A stretch of 39,930 bases of DNA, from the NCBI GenBank assembly GCA_900472625.1, contig UCIT01000095.1:1-39930 (forward strand), in the 5' to 3' direction. Position 1 is the stretch's first letter. Every line of letters starts with the position of its first letter. Positions 15,812-23,640 of this stretch are shown piece by piece. The translations under genes were made by a program, and so were the position numbers. The notes under the pieces were generated by a model. That model was not told the DNA's origin. It was given only the letters and a program-made list of their open reading frames with translations, and ran no database searches. Source of the DNA: Hyphomicrobiales bacterium (GTDB lineage Bacteria; Pseudomonadota; Alphaproteobacteria; Rhizobiales; Rhizobiaceae).

Positions 15812-16243
15812 ATGATTCCCGTTCGACGCGTGTTCCTGTCTATAGTTTTCGGCGCCCTTTTTGTCGCTCCGGCTTTCGCATTGGCGCAAGGCCAACCTAA
15901 AGACGTGCCGACACAGACCACTGATCCAAAACCGGTAGTGGCGCCGTATGACGACAAGTTAGCGCGCCTCGCCGAGGTTCTCGGATCGGTGCACTATCTC
16001 AGGACGCTATGCAAAGCTGAGAACGGCGAGGAATGGCGACTTCGGATGCAGCAACTGCTTGATTCCGAAGCGAAAGACGAGCCGCAGCGGAAAGAGCAAC
16101 TGACGGCGGCCTTCAATCGCGGCTACCGTGCCTTCGCCTCCGTTTATACAGATTGCACGCCGGCTGCGATCATGGCAGAAGAGCGCTACCGTAACGAAGG
16201 TGCAACACTGACGACCGAAATTACGTCACGCTTTGGAAATTAA
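15812..16243 (+). CDS. TIGR02301-family secreted protein
   Basis: This 143-residue protein has a cleavable signal peptide (about 1-26, ending AFALAQG) and the conserved region LAEVLGSVHYLRTLC with GEEWRLRMQQLL and a second cysteine in VYTDC. It fits TIGR02301, a family of unknown function seen in Hyphomicrobiales. Two conserved cysteines could form a periplasmic disulfide. The stop codon lies inside the CtrA-type box of the next gene. Confidence 0.8.
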   Translation: MIPVRRVFLSIVFGALFVAPAFALAQGQPKDVPTQTTDPKPVVAPYDDKLARLAEVLGSVHYLRTLCKAENGEEWRLRMQQLLDSEAKDEPQRKEQLTAAFNRGYRAFASVYTDCTPAAIMAEERYRNEGATLTTEITSRFGN

Positions 16244-16256
16244 CGATAAATTAACC
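16240..16256 (+). promoter_or_regulatory. Perfect CtrA-type box upstream of 16323 gene
   Basis: The sequence is TTAA-CGATAAA-TTAACC, exactly two TTAA half sites separated by 7 bases. CtrA, the alphaproteobacterial cell-cycle regulator, binds TTAA-N7-TTAA. The site overlaps the TAA of the preceding gene and lies about 70 bases before the next start. An extra TTAACC half site is at 16305-16310. Confidence 0.6.
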
Positions 16257-16322
16257 TCTTTTCACTGGCGCACGTGTCGTTTTGGGAAAAGGCTGATAGA
16301 GTTGTTAACCAGGCAGTAAGGC

Positions 16323-16601
16323 ATGCAGTTCGAGGAAGAAATGATGGAACCGAGCCTCAACGACATCGACGACATGATCGTCCACGAAAAGATGCAGGCG
16401 GCGCTGGAGTACCATAACGAAGCCTGGGCCGACGGCATGGCTGACGGCATCGAGCCTGAGATCATCGCCGACACGGCGATCATCCATGCCCTTCGGGAAA
16501 CCATTCGCCTTCACGGTGAAGTCAGTGCAGAGGCCTTGCTGGAATCGTTGCGTGAACGCATGCTGGCCGGTGAGTTTTCTCCGACTCGCACCCTGCAATA
16601 A
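16323..16601 (+). CDS. Acidic 92-residue protein, unknown
   Basis: This protein of 92 residues is rich in Glu and Asp and predicted helical (EEEMMEPSLNDIDDMIVHEKMQAALEY, then a second helix RLHGEVSAEALLESLRERML). I do not recognise a domain. ATG 16323 is used, but ATG 16341 with GAGGAAG upstream is a good alternative that would give 86 residues. A perfect CtrA-type box precedes it, so cell-cycle control is possible. The secreted-protein gene follows after 16 bases. Confidence 0.7.
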   Translation: MQFEEEMMEPSLNDIDDMIVHEKMQAALEYHNEAWADGMADGIEPEIIADTAIIHALRETIRLHGEVSAEALLESLRERMLAGEFSPTRTLQ

Positions 16602-16617
16602 CAGCACAGAGAGTTTT

Positions 16618-17355
16618 ATGCGCACCGATAGGACCAATGCTTCGCGGCCCGCGATGGCGCCGCTTTTGCTTGCAATCACCCTCGGTGCCGGCAGTCTGAT
16701 GAGCGCACCGGCTGCGTTTGCGCTTTCCGAACTGCAGAAGACGCCCGGCGCTTCCGACAGCACATCCTCCAGCGACAAGCCGGCAGCCCCGAATGCATCC
16801 TCGGGCGTACCCTCGCCCGGTACTGTGACCGGCAAGCCCGCCGGCCAGAGCCCTGATACGACGCCCGGCGCGCAGGACGATTCCAAGCCTGTCGAGGTGA
16901 TCTACGACATCAGCAAGGTGCCCGAACCGGTGCGGCATATGCGCGAGCAGATCGTCGAGGCGGCGGCTTCGGGCGATCTCGAGCGCCTGCGCCCCTTGAT
17001 CGGCAGTGGCGCGACGCAGACGCAGGTCACCGTCGGCGAACCAACCGACGACCCGATCGGCGCGCTGAAGGATCTCTCCGGCGATCCGGACGGCGACGAG
17101 ATTCTGGCGATCATTCTCGACGTCATCTCCACCGGTTTTGTCCATGTCGGCCAGGGGACGGCGGACGAGATGTATGTCTGGCCCTATTTTGCCGAAAAAG
17201 ACCTGAAGAAGCTGACGGCACCGGAGCGTGTCGAGCTTCTGCGCATCGTAACGGCAGGCGACCTCTCCGACATGCAGGAGTTCGGTGGCTATAATTTCTA
17301 TCGTCTCGGCATCACCGCCGACGGCAAGTGGAAGTTCTTCACCGCCGGCGACTGA
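16618..17355 (+). CDS. Secreted protein of unknown function
   Basis: This 245-residue protein starts with a signal peptide (LLLAITLGAGSLMSAPAAFA, cleavage near residue 35), then a disordered Ser/Pro/Ala-rich linker (about 40-90). A folded C-terminal region follows, containing VIYDISKVPEPVRHMREQIVEAA, VGQGTADEMYVWPYFAEKDL and YNFYRLGITADGKWKFFTAGD. That region looks like a conserved alphaproteobacterial periplasmic family, but I cannot name it. ATG 16618 is the first codon that gives a normal signal peptide. Confidence 0.8.
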   Translation: MRTDRTNASRPAMAPLLLAITLGAGSLMSAPAAFALSELQKTPGASDSTSSSDKPAAPNASSGVPSPGTVTGKPAGQSPDTTPGAQDDSKPVEVIYDISKVPEPVRHMREQIVEAAASGDLERLRPLIGSGATQTQVTVGEPTDDPIGALKDLSGDPDGDEILAIILDVISTGFVHVGQGTADEMYVWPYFAEKDLKKLTAPERVELLRIVTAGDLSDMQEFGGYNFYRLGITADGKWKFFTAGD

Positions 17356-17416
17356 CGCTTGCGATCGATGCGCTGAAGACATACTTCTGAGCGACAACAC
17401 AGCGACAGGTGCGCCC

Positions 17417-18253
17417 ATGCCAGCCGTATTTCTGAAAGACCGCGCGCTCATTCGGGTGAGCGGCACCGAAGCGCAGTCCTTCCTGCAGAACCTGATTACG
17501 ACAGATATTGTTTCTCTTGCCTCCGACGAAGCACGACCGGGCGCGCTGCTGACGCCGCAGGGCAAGATCCTGTTCGACTTCATGATCTGGCGCGACGGCG
17601 ACGATTTCGTGATCGAGACCGATGAAGAGCAGCGCGATGCCCTGCTGAAACGGCTGACGATGTACAAGCTGCGCGCCGCAGTCACGCTTGCTGCCGCTGG
17701 CAATGGCATTACGGTTTCGTGGGGCGATGATATCGCGCACGGTTTTCAGGACAGCCGTTTCGCCAAAGCCGGCATTGCCCTCGCGCGCACGCCGGGTGAA
17801 AAAGGGACCGACGATCTGTCCGCTTACGATAGCCTGCGCGCGGCCCACGGGGTCGTCTCCTCAGGCGCCGACTATGCGTTGCAGGACGCCTTTCCGCATG
17901 ACGTGCTCATGGACCTCAACGGCGGCCTCTCGTTCCGCAAGGGCTGCTATGTCGGCCAGGAGGTTGTCTCACGCATGCAACACCGTGGAACGGCGCGCCG
18001 TCGTGTCGTGACCGTCAACAGCGCCGAGCCTTTGCCGGCGTCCGGCACCGAGATCACTGCTTCGGGCAAGCCCGTGGGCACGCTTGGCTCGGTTTCCGGC
18101 AGCAACGGCCTGGCGATCATCCGCATCGACCGCGCTGGCGAAGCCATGGCATCCGGCACGCCCTTGCTCGCAGGCGATGTGGCCGTGACAGTGGCGCTGC
18201 CCTCATGGTCGGGCCTGGTGTTTCCCGCTTCCTCCGACGAGGCCAGCGCTTGA
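17417..18253 (+). CDS. ygfZ: YgfZ/IbaG-type folate-binding iron-sulfur assembly factor
   Basis: This 278-residue protein belongs to the GcvT-like folate-binding family, with the diagnostic K175-G-C177-Y-x-G-Q-E motif (KGCYVGQE). YgfZ binds tetrahydrofolate and supports maturation or repair of certain 4Fe-4S proteins in the cytoplasm. The N-terminus (FLKDRALIRVSGTEAQSFLQNLITTDI) and LTPQGKILFDF agree with the family. ATG 17417 starts at the usual place, although the frame is open further upstream. Its stop overlaps the TTG start of the HD gene. Confidence 0.92.
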   Translation: MPAVFLKDRALIRVSGTEAQSFLQNLITTDIVSLASDEARPGALLTPQGKILFDFMIWRDGDDFVIETDEEQRDALLKRLTMYKLRAAVTLAAAGNGITVSWGDDIAHGFQDSRFAKAGIALARTPGEKGTDDLSAYDSLRAAHGVVSSGADYALQDAFPHDVLMDLNGGLSFRKGCYVGQEVVSRMQHRGTARRRVVTVNSAEPLPASGTEITASGKPVGTLGSVSGSNGLAIIRIDRAGEAMASGTPLLAGDVAVTVALPSWSGLVFPASSDEASA

Positions 18254-18852
18254 CTGGCAAGGTTCCACGCGCCTGGCAGCGCATGCTTTCCGGACGACGG
18301 CTCGACCTGCTCGATCCTTCACCGCTCGACGTCGAGGTCAGCGACATCGCTCATGGTCTGGCGCGCGTTGCGCGTTGGAACGGGCAGACCTCGGGCGATC
18401 ATGCCTTCTCCGTTGCCCAGCACAGCCTTGTCGTCGAGGAGATCTTCCGCCGTTTGAACGAGACGACGCCGGATCAATGCCTGATGGCGTTGCTGCACGA
18501 TGCGCCGGAGTACGTCATCGGCGACATGATCTCTCCGTTCAAATCCGTAGTCGGCGGCGGCTACAAGACGGTGGAGAAACGGCTGGAGGCGGCAATCCAC
18601 CTGCGGTTCGGCCTGCCGCCGCATGCAGCGCGCGAACTCAAGGACAGCATCAAGAAGGCGGATACAATCGCGGCGTTCTTCGAGGCGTCGCAGCTTGCCG
18701 GTTTCAGTGCATCGGAGGCGCAGAAGCTTTTCGGCCAGCCGCGGGGCATCACCAAGGACATGCTGATGCTCACGCCCCTGCCCGCGATCGAGGCGCAGAG
18801 ACTGTTTTGCGAGCGCTTTGCCGCGATCGACGCGATGCGGGCCCAGAGATGA
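18250..18852 (+). CDS. HD-domain hydrolase (YfbR-like)
   Basis: This 200-residue HD-superfamily protein has the metal site H (VAQHSLVVEE), HD (LLHDAPE) and D (KKADTIAAFFEA). The overall look is like 5'-deoxynucleotidase YfbR, which hydrolyses dNMPs, but the substrate is unproven. I chose TTG 18250, which overlaps the ygfZ stop as TTGA and starts near KVPRAWQRMLSGRRLDLL. ATG 18205 inside ygfZ or ATG 18283 are alternatives. The end overlaps the phosphatase start. Confidence 0.85.
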   Translation: MTGKVPRAWQRMLSGRRLDLLDPSPLDVEVSDIAHGLARVARWNGQTSGDHAFSVAQHSLVVEEIFRRLNETTPDQCLMALLHDAPEYVIGDMISPFKSVVGGGYKTVEKRLEAAIHLRFGLPPHAARELKDSIKKADTIAAFFEASQLAGFSASEAQKLFGQPRGITKDMLMLTPLPAIEAQRLFCERFAAIDAMRAQR

Positions 18853-19364
18853 CGTCGATCGTCGTTGCGCCGCTCGCGCGGATCGCCGAGATGGCCGTGC
18901 GGCATCGCGCCGTCGAGATGATCAGTCTGATGGCCAAGGAGCAGAGCTTTCATCGCCCTGCGGTGATCCAGGCGCATAGGCATCTGCTGCTCAACATGAA
19001 CGACATCACCTTCAAGGGCACCGGCAATCTGGTGGCGCCCGATGAAAAACACGTGCGCGGAATTATAGACTTCGCCGACAGCTGGGACCAGACCGCGCCA
19101 TTGCTCGTTCACTGTTGGATGGGCGTCTCGCGCTCGCCGGCAGCGGCCTTGGTGGCGGCGCTTTCGCTGGTGCCGGATCAGGACGAAGTGGCGCTGGCGC
19201 AACGCCTGCGCGTCGCCTCTCCATTCGCGACGCCCAACATGCGGATCATCGAGATCGGCGATGAAATTCTCGGCCGCAAAGGGCGGCTGATCGCCGCCGT
19301 CAAAGGCATCGGGCGTGGCGCCGATGCAGATGGAAATGCGCCCTTCGTGCTTGCGCTTCGCTGA
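18849..19364 (+). CDS. Dual-specificity/tyrosine phosphatase-like protein
   Basis: This 171-residue protein contains the Cys-based phosphatase P-loop H-C89-W-M-G-V-S-R95-S-P, satisfying CX5R. A candidate general acid is in the preceding region (LLLNMNDIT). The substrate could be phosphotyrosine, phosphoinositide or another phosphate ester. ATG 18849 overlaps the HD gene stop as ATGA, so the three genes ygfZ-HD-phosphatase form one coupled unit. Confidence 0.87.
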   Translation: MTSIVVAPLARIAEMAVRHRAVEMISLMAKEQSFHRPAVIQAHRHLLLNMNDITFKGTGNLVAPDEKHVRGIIDFADSWDQTAPLLVHCWMGVSRSPAAALVAALSLVPDQDEVALAQRLRVASPFATPNMRIIEIGDEILGRKGRLIAAVKGIGRGADADGNAPFVLALR

Positions 19365-19452
19365 CTGGTCAAGCGTTAAGCGGTTGACGCGACTGGCTTC
19401 TGTCCCATCTACCGGGTTCGACAGACATTCTTTTTCAGCATTTGGCGAGATC

Positions 19453-20259
19453 ATGGAACAAGCAAACGAAGCTATCGAGGCAACCCGCACGGCGCTCAAC
19501 CAGGCGAGTGCGCTGGCGGTGCAATATTCATTTTCCATCCTGGGCGCGCTCATCCTGCTGATCCTTGGCTGGGTGCTGGCGAGCTTTGTCAGCCGCTGGG
19601 CGTTCGAGGGGATTTCACGGGTTCGCGGTATCGACGAGACGCTGGCGCGCTTCTTCACCAATGTCCTGCATTACGCTCTGCTGATCCTTGTCTTCATCAC
19701 CGTGCTTGGCCAGTTCGGCGTACAGACGGCCTCGATCATCGCCGCCCTTGGTGCCGCCGGCCTGGCGATTGGTCTCGCCCTTCAGGGCACGCTGCAGAAT
19801 ATCGCGGCCGGGATCATGCTGCTCATCCTGCGGCCTTTCCGCGTCGGCGAGTATATCGCAACGGGCAGCGTTGCCGGGACGGTGCGCGAAATCGGGCTGT
19901 TTGCCACGGAGTTTCGTACCGCCGACGGGCTCTATCTGCTGGCCCCGAATTCGACACTCTGGAATACGCCGATCACCAATTACAGCCGTGAGAAGACGCG
20001 CAAGAACGACCTGACGATCAACATCCGCGCCACCGACAATATCGACCTTGCCGTCACTACCCTCACCGATATCGCCAAGGCCGATCCGCGCGTGGAGACC
20101 GCGCCGCCACCAAAAGCCTTCATCGAGACCGTCACCTCGGACAAGATTACGCTGACACTGCGGTACTGGGCAAAGACGGTGGAATGGGACGATGCACGCC
20201 GCGATATTCTCGGCCGGGTGAAGACCAGCTTCGATGAGAAGGACCTGCCGATACTTTAA
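19453..20259 (+). CDS. Small mechanosensitive channel, MscS family
   Basis: This 268-residue protein has an N-terminal helix, two further transmembrane helices, and the pore-lining TM3 signature ASIIAALGAAGLAIGLALQGTLQNIAAGIMLLILRPFRVGEY. A cytosolic beta domain (PNSTLWNTPITNYS) and C-terminal alpha/beta domain follow. MscS channels release osmolytes during hypo-osmotic shock. Length is close to E. coli MscS. ATG 19453 was chosen from a longer open frame. It ends in a bidirectional terminator shared with sodC. Confidence 0.93.
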   Translation: MEQANEAIEATRTALNQASALAVQYSFSILGALILLILGWVLASFVSRWAFEGISRVRGIDETLARFFTNVLHYALLILVFITVLGQFGVQTASIIAALGAAGLAIGLALQGTLQNIAAGIMLLILRPFRVGEYIATGSVAGTVREIGLFATEFRTADGLYLLAPNSTLWNTPITNYSREKTRKNDLTINIRATDNIDLAVTTLTDIAKADPRVETAPPPKAFIETVTSDKITLTLRYWAKTVEWDDARRDILGRVKTSFDEKDLPIL

Positions 20260-20290
20260 AGGCGACCGCAGTATGTGTGATCGCCTTTAA
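20256..20290. terminator. Bidirectional terminator between mscS and sodC
   Basis: A perfect 10-base stem TTAAAGGCGA 20256-20265 / TCGCCTTTAA 20281-20290 overlaps the mscS stop codon and lies between the convergent mscS and sodC genes. Confidence 0.7.
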
Positions 20291-20312
20291 CAGGTTCAGA
20301 CTTGCCGATCGA

Positions 20313-20828
20313 CTACTTGATGACGGCGCAGGCCAAGCGAGCGCCGGCATCGCCCGAGGGCTGGCTACGGTAGTCGTCAGAGTTGGCGTGGATCATCAAG
20401 GCGCGGCCGCGGATACCGTTGTCCTTGCCATCCAGCGAGACCATCCCGTCGAACACCTGCGCCTTCAGCACGCCGTCCTGTCCGACATACTGGTTCGGCA
20501 TATCCCCGGCATGCGGTCCCTTGGCTGCGAGGAGGCCGTGTTCGGCATTCGTCGGGTTAAAGTGCTTGCCGGCCGATTCGTGATGGGTGGCTGCATCGCA
20601 CTTGCCGGTCTCGTGCACGTGAAAGCCGACCCACTTGTTGGCCGGCAGCCCCGAGACTTCAAGTTCGATAAGGACGCCACCCGTCGCAGCTGCCGTAAGC
20701 TGGGCGCGGCCGTTTTCCTTGCCATCCGCTCCGACGAAGTTTGCCGCCGCGGTCTGCTTGTCCTGTGCAACAGCAATACCCGTCAGCGCCACGACGCCGG
20801 TAAAAACAAGAGATAATAGATATTTCAT
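20313..20828 (-). CDS. sodC: Periplasmic Cu/Zn superoxide dismutase
   Basis: This 171-residue protein has a signal peptide (about 1-21, ending IAVAQ) and the SodC pattern: copper ligands in FHVHE, zinc-region HHESAGKHFNP, EHG and PHAGDMPN, and C-terminal H in MIHANSDDY with RLACAVI. The cysteines in TGKCD and RLACAV should form the structural disulfide. It converts superoxide to peroxide in the periplasm. ATG 20828 follows a strong AAAGGAGG site; the upstream extension to 20885 lacks this. Confidence 0.95.
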   Translation of the reverse strand: MKYLLSLVFTGVVALTGIAVAQDKQTAAANFVGADGKENGRAQLTAAATGGVLIELEVSGLPANKWVGFHVHETGKCDAATHHESAGKHFNPTNAEHGLLAAKGPHAGDMPNQYVGQDGVLKAQVFDGMVSLDGKDNGIRGRALMIHANSDDYRSQPSGDAGARLACAVIK

Positions 20829-20896
20829 GGCCTTCCCTCCTTTTGGCTCATATTTACAAACGCATGCGGCGTGAGCGTGTTCCAAGCAAAGCAGGC

Positions 20897-20925
20897 AAAG
20901 AAAAAGCCGACCAAACGGCCGGCTT
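20897..20925 (-). terminator. Intrinsic terminator of EF-hand gene
   Basis: On the minus strand AAGCCG 20925-20920 pairs with CGGCTT 20909-20904, with GC-rich extension inside the loop, followed by a T-rich tail (TTTTTCTTT). It lies 26 bases past the EF-hand stop and upstream of sodC. Confidence 0.7.
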
Positions 20926-20950
20926 CCTCATCCGTCGATATGGAATCCGA

Positions 20951-21265
20951 TCAGGAAGCAATATCCAGATCGTATTGGCCATAGGTGTTTCGATACAGAA
21001 CGTCGGACATGCTCCCCTGGCCTTGCGAGCCAGTGTTGGAGTTTCCGATCTGTCGCGTTCCCATCATGAACGCAAGTACGCCGTTGGAGAGCTTGGGCGC
21101 GAGTTCTTGGGGCTCGTTAGCTTGGCTCATCTCAGTCAGAATACCCGGCTTCTCATCAGCCGCACGCTCGCCACGGCTCAATACGCCGTCGCCATTGGAA
21201 TCCAGTCTCGAAAGAGTCGCGAGATACGCATACGACGTATCGAGAACAGGTGAAACACGGCTCAT
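20951..21265 (-). CDS. Small single EF-hand protein
   Basis: This 104-residue protein has one canonical calcium loop, D22-S-N24-G-D26-G-V-L-S30-R-G-E33, preceded by a short helix (TSYAYLATLSRL). The rest is polar and Asn/Gln/Gly-rich, with no signal peptide or membrane helix. A single EF-hand usually dimerises or uses a degenerate partner; no second loop is visible. Calcium binding is likely; function is unknown. GGAGG lies 6 bases before the ATG. The promoter region shared with the c-di-GMP gene carries CtrA-type boxes. Confidence 0.75.
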   Translation of the reverse strand: MSRVSPVLDTSYAYLATLSRLDSNGDGVLSRGERAADEKPGILTEMSQANEPQELAPKLSNGVLAFMMGTRQIGNSNTGSQGQGSMSDVLYRNTYGQYDLDIAS

Positions 21266-21341
21266 ACAAACCTCCAGTCACCGCATTACCGATGATGTTT
21301 GTACGCAATACGAACAGGGGAAAATCAGAACTAATAGGTGG

Positions 21342-21370
21342 TCGATAACCTGATTTGCGGATTCGGTCAA
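21342..21370 (-). promoter_or_regulatory. Candidate promoter of EF-hand gene
   Basis: On the minus strand TTGACC (21370-21365), 17 bases, then TATCGA (21347-21342). Transcription would begin about 70 bases before the ATG. A GANTC site touches the -35 element and the CtrA-type box is 8 bases upstream of it. Confidence 0.4.
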
Positions 21371-21377
21371 TAAGCTG

Positions 21378-21394
21378 TTAATTCCGAATTAACC
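21378..21394. promoter_or_regulatory. Perfect CtrA-type box, divergent region
   Basis: TTAA-TTCCGAA-TTAACC matches TTAA-N7-TTAA completely. It sits immediately upstream of the EF-hand promoter candidate and about 335 bases before the GGDEF-EAL start. Confidence 0.6.
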
Positions 21395-21447
21395 ATGATT
21401 GACAAACCGTGACCGTTCATTAGCGCACCAACACAAAGCGGCGATCA

Positions 21448-21464
21448 GTAATGTTCCGTTAACC
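21448..21464. promoter_or_regulatory. Near-consensus CtrA-type box
   Basis: GTAA-TGTTCCG-TTAACC differs from the CtrA consensus by one base in the first half site. It is the second such site in the same intergenic region. Confidence 0.4.
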
Positions 21465-21727
21465 CTCGTCGGAGGTTTACCCCTAGATAAATATAGTGCG
21501 AACCATATATCATTTTCTACTGCAACCGAATATTAATACGACCGAGAGATTGTGACCTCCTGCATAAAATAGACAAAACAACAACTTTAAAGTGTAGTTT
21601 ATTTTCCTTTTGACACCTTGGGAATGCCCTAGCATGTCGCGCGCGCCGCTTCGCAACTCACTATCGGGCCACCTGACACAGCCCCGCACTCCTCTGCCCC
21701 GCCGCTGCAAGAGGGAGCATCGTCGCT

Positions 21728-23569
21728 ATGGAGGCTGAAGCGCTGCTCAGGCGCCAATGTGTGGAAGCGATTAACAGAGACGGGGTCGTCGATGACCGAC
21801 GCCTGGTCGCGCTGGTCCTGGAAACCTATCGTGATCGAGCAGCGACCATCGACAAAAATGCGGAGCTGATCGCAGACTTGGCTGCGGCCAAAGAAGACTT
21901 TGGCGAACTGCAGAAGCTGCTGGAAACGGTACTTAACCACCTCCCCCTCGGCCTCAGCGTGTTCGATACAGAACAACGACTGACCCTGTCCAATGCGCGT
22001 TTCCGTCAATTGTTCGGCCTCAGGGAAGACGATGCAGTCGTAGGCGCATCGATCCCATCGCTGATCGCCAAGATCGGCGGCGTGGAGCGGTCGGAAGGAC
22101 GGACAGCATCGCGCGAAACCACTCTGGAGAGTGGGCACATTCGCCGCCGCGAGTGGGTGATGAATGACGGCCGGATCATCCAGAGCGTCGTAACTGTGCT
22201 GCCCGACGGAAGCAACATCTCGATTCATGCCGATATCACAGAGGACCGGCAGGCCGCCGATCGCATTGCGTTTCTGGCGCACCATGATCCGCTGACGGGA
22301 TTGCCAAACCGCATAAGCTTTCGCGAGCGTATGGACGCAGCTTTGGCCGCACGCAAACCGGGTGAGCAGATTGCTCTCATCCATCTGAACCTTGACCGGT
22401 TCAAATCGGTCAACGATACGCTCGGGGTCAGCGTTGGCGACAAGATCTTGCGCAAAGTCGCCAACCGGCTGCGCGCCTGCGCCGGCGACGACAATGCACT
22501 TGCGCGCCTCGGCTCAGACGAATTCGCCATCCTTCAGTGCGGACAGCAGCAGCCCTGGAATGTCACCGCACTGGCCGACCAGATCAGGAGAGAACTGTCT
22601 GAACCGTTTTTCCGGGGCGAGAAGCCGATCGAACTCAGTGTGTCGATGGGCGTAGCCATCAGCCCGCAGGACGGCGTCGATACGGATGTTCTGTTGAAGC
22701 ATGCCGGAGTGGCACTTTCCCACGCCAAGAATACCGGCGGAGGACGCGAGCGTTTTTTTACACCGGAAATGGAGGCGGAGCTCGAGGCGCGTCATGCGCT
22801 CGAGGCGGATTTACGGACAGCACTGCAGGACGACGAATTCGAGCTGCATTATCAGCCGCTTTATGACATGAACGAACAGCGCATCTCAGGCTTCGAAGCA
22901 CTGCTTCGCTGGAATCACCCGACGCGTGGCCGCGTGGCGCCGCTGGAGTTTATTCCCCTTGCAGAAGAGGTCGGCCTGATCGTTGATATCGGGCGCTGGG
23001 TGCTGGAGCGCGCCTGTCTCGACGCCGTAACATGGCCAAAGGATATCAAGGTCGCCGTCAATGTCTCAGCGATACAGTTCACCCATGGCGATCTACAAGT
23101 AGACGTCTCGGCCGCTCTTGAGGTCTCAAAGTTATCGCCGCATCGGCTTGAGATCGAAATCACAGAAAGCGTCCTGATGGAAAACAAGGACGAGGCGCTG
23201 CCGGTTCTTCATGCTCTCAGGGAGCGCGGCATCGGCATTGCTATGGACGACTTCGGCACCGGTTATTCCTCGCTCAGCTATCTAAGCAGCTTTCCGTTCG
23301 ACAAGATCAAGATCGACAAATCGTTCGTCAACGAGATCGTCGACAACAGCGAGGCCTTCTCGATCATCCGCGCGATTATCCTTCTCGGAGATGCGCTTGG
23401 CATGCGTGTTACCGTCGAGGGCGTCGAGACGGCCGCGCAGCTCGAGCTACTGGCACAGGAGGCATGCGACGAGATACAGGGCTACCACATCAGCCCGCCT
23501 CGCCCGGCTTATGACGTGCCACAGCTGCTCTCGCGACCACAGCCCAGGATGAACGCTCGGGCTGTGTAG
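21728..23569 (+). CDS. PAS-GGDEF-EAL cyclic-di-GMP signalling protein
   Basis: This 613-residue cytosolic protein has an N-terminal helical segment with a likely coiled coil (about 40-65), a PAS domain (about 65-165), a GGDEF domain (about 175-330) and an EAL domain (about 345-600). The cyclase motif reads G262-S-D-E-F rather than GGDEF, so cyclase activity may be weak or lost. The phosphodiesterase signature is intact: E390-A-L-L-R-W, NVSAIQF, EITES, DDFGTGYSS, KIDKSF and VEGVET. The likely net role is c-di-GMP breakdown, tuned by PAS and perhaps by GTP. ATG 21728 follows GAGGGAG. Confidence 0.93.
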   Translation: MEAEALLRRQCVEAINRDGVVDDRRLVALVLETYRDRAATIDKNAELIADLAAAKEDFGELQKLLETVLNHLPLGLSVFDTEQRLTLSNARFRQLFGLREDDAVVGASIPSLIAKIGGVERSEGRTASRETTLESGHIRRREWVMNDGRIIQSVVTVLPDGSNISIHADITEDRQAADRIAFLAHHDPLTGLPNRISFRERMDAALAARKPGEQIALIHLNLDRFKSVNDTLGVSVGDKILRKVANRLRACAGDDNALARLGSDEFAILQCGQQQPWNVTALADQIRRELSEPFFRGEKPIELSVSMGVAISPQDGVDTDVLLKHAGVALSHAKNTGGGRERFFTPEMEAELEARHALEADLRTALQDDEFELHYQPLYDMNEQRISGFEALLRWNHPTRGRVAPLEFIPLAEEVGLIVDIGRWVLERACLDAVTWPKDIKVAVNVSAIQFTHGDLQVDVSAALEVSKLSPHRLEIEITESVLMENKDEALPVLHALRERGIGIAMDDFGTGYSSLSYLSSFPFDKIKIDKSFVNEIVDNSEAFSIIRAIILLGDALGMRVTVEGVETAAQLELLAQEACDEIQGYHISPPRPAYDVPQLLSRPQPRMNARAV

Positions 23570-23640
23570 TTTGCCGATGCATTGCGACTCACAGCATCTG
23601 GCCGTAAGAGAGCCCATCTCAGGTTACCTCTGGTGCTGCC

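Larger units (their letters stand above)
21266..21727. other. 462-base AT-rich divergent intergenic region
   Basis: No convincing gene is seen here. The region is clearly more AT-rich than its surroundings and separates the EF-hand gene (-) from the PAS-GGDEF-EAL gene (+). It contains a candidate minus promoter at 21342-21370, GATTC (GANTC) at 21360-21364, a perfect CtrA-type box at 21378-21394, a near-perfect one at 21448-21464, and a TTGACA at 21610-21615 that could be the -35 element for the plus-strand gene with a weak -10. Confidence 0.6.

Noticed and set aside
21510..21710. 66-codon minus-strand frame in the divergent intergenic region
   Set aside because: No ribosome-binding site, Arg/Gly-rich start and Leu/Phe-rich end without family likeness; it overlaps the candidate promoter of the GGDEF-EAL gene.
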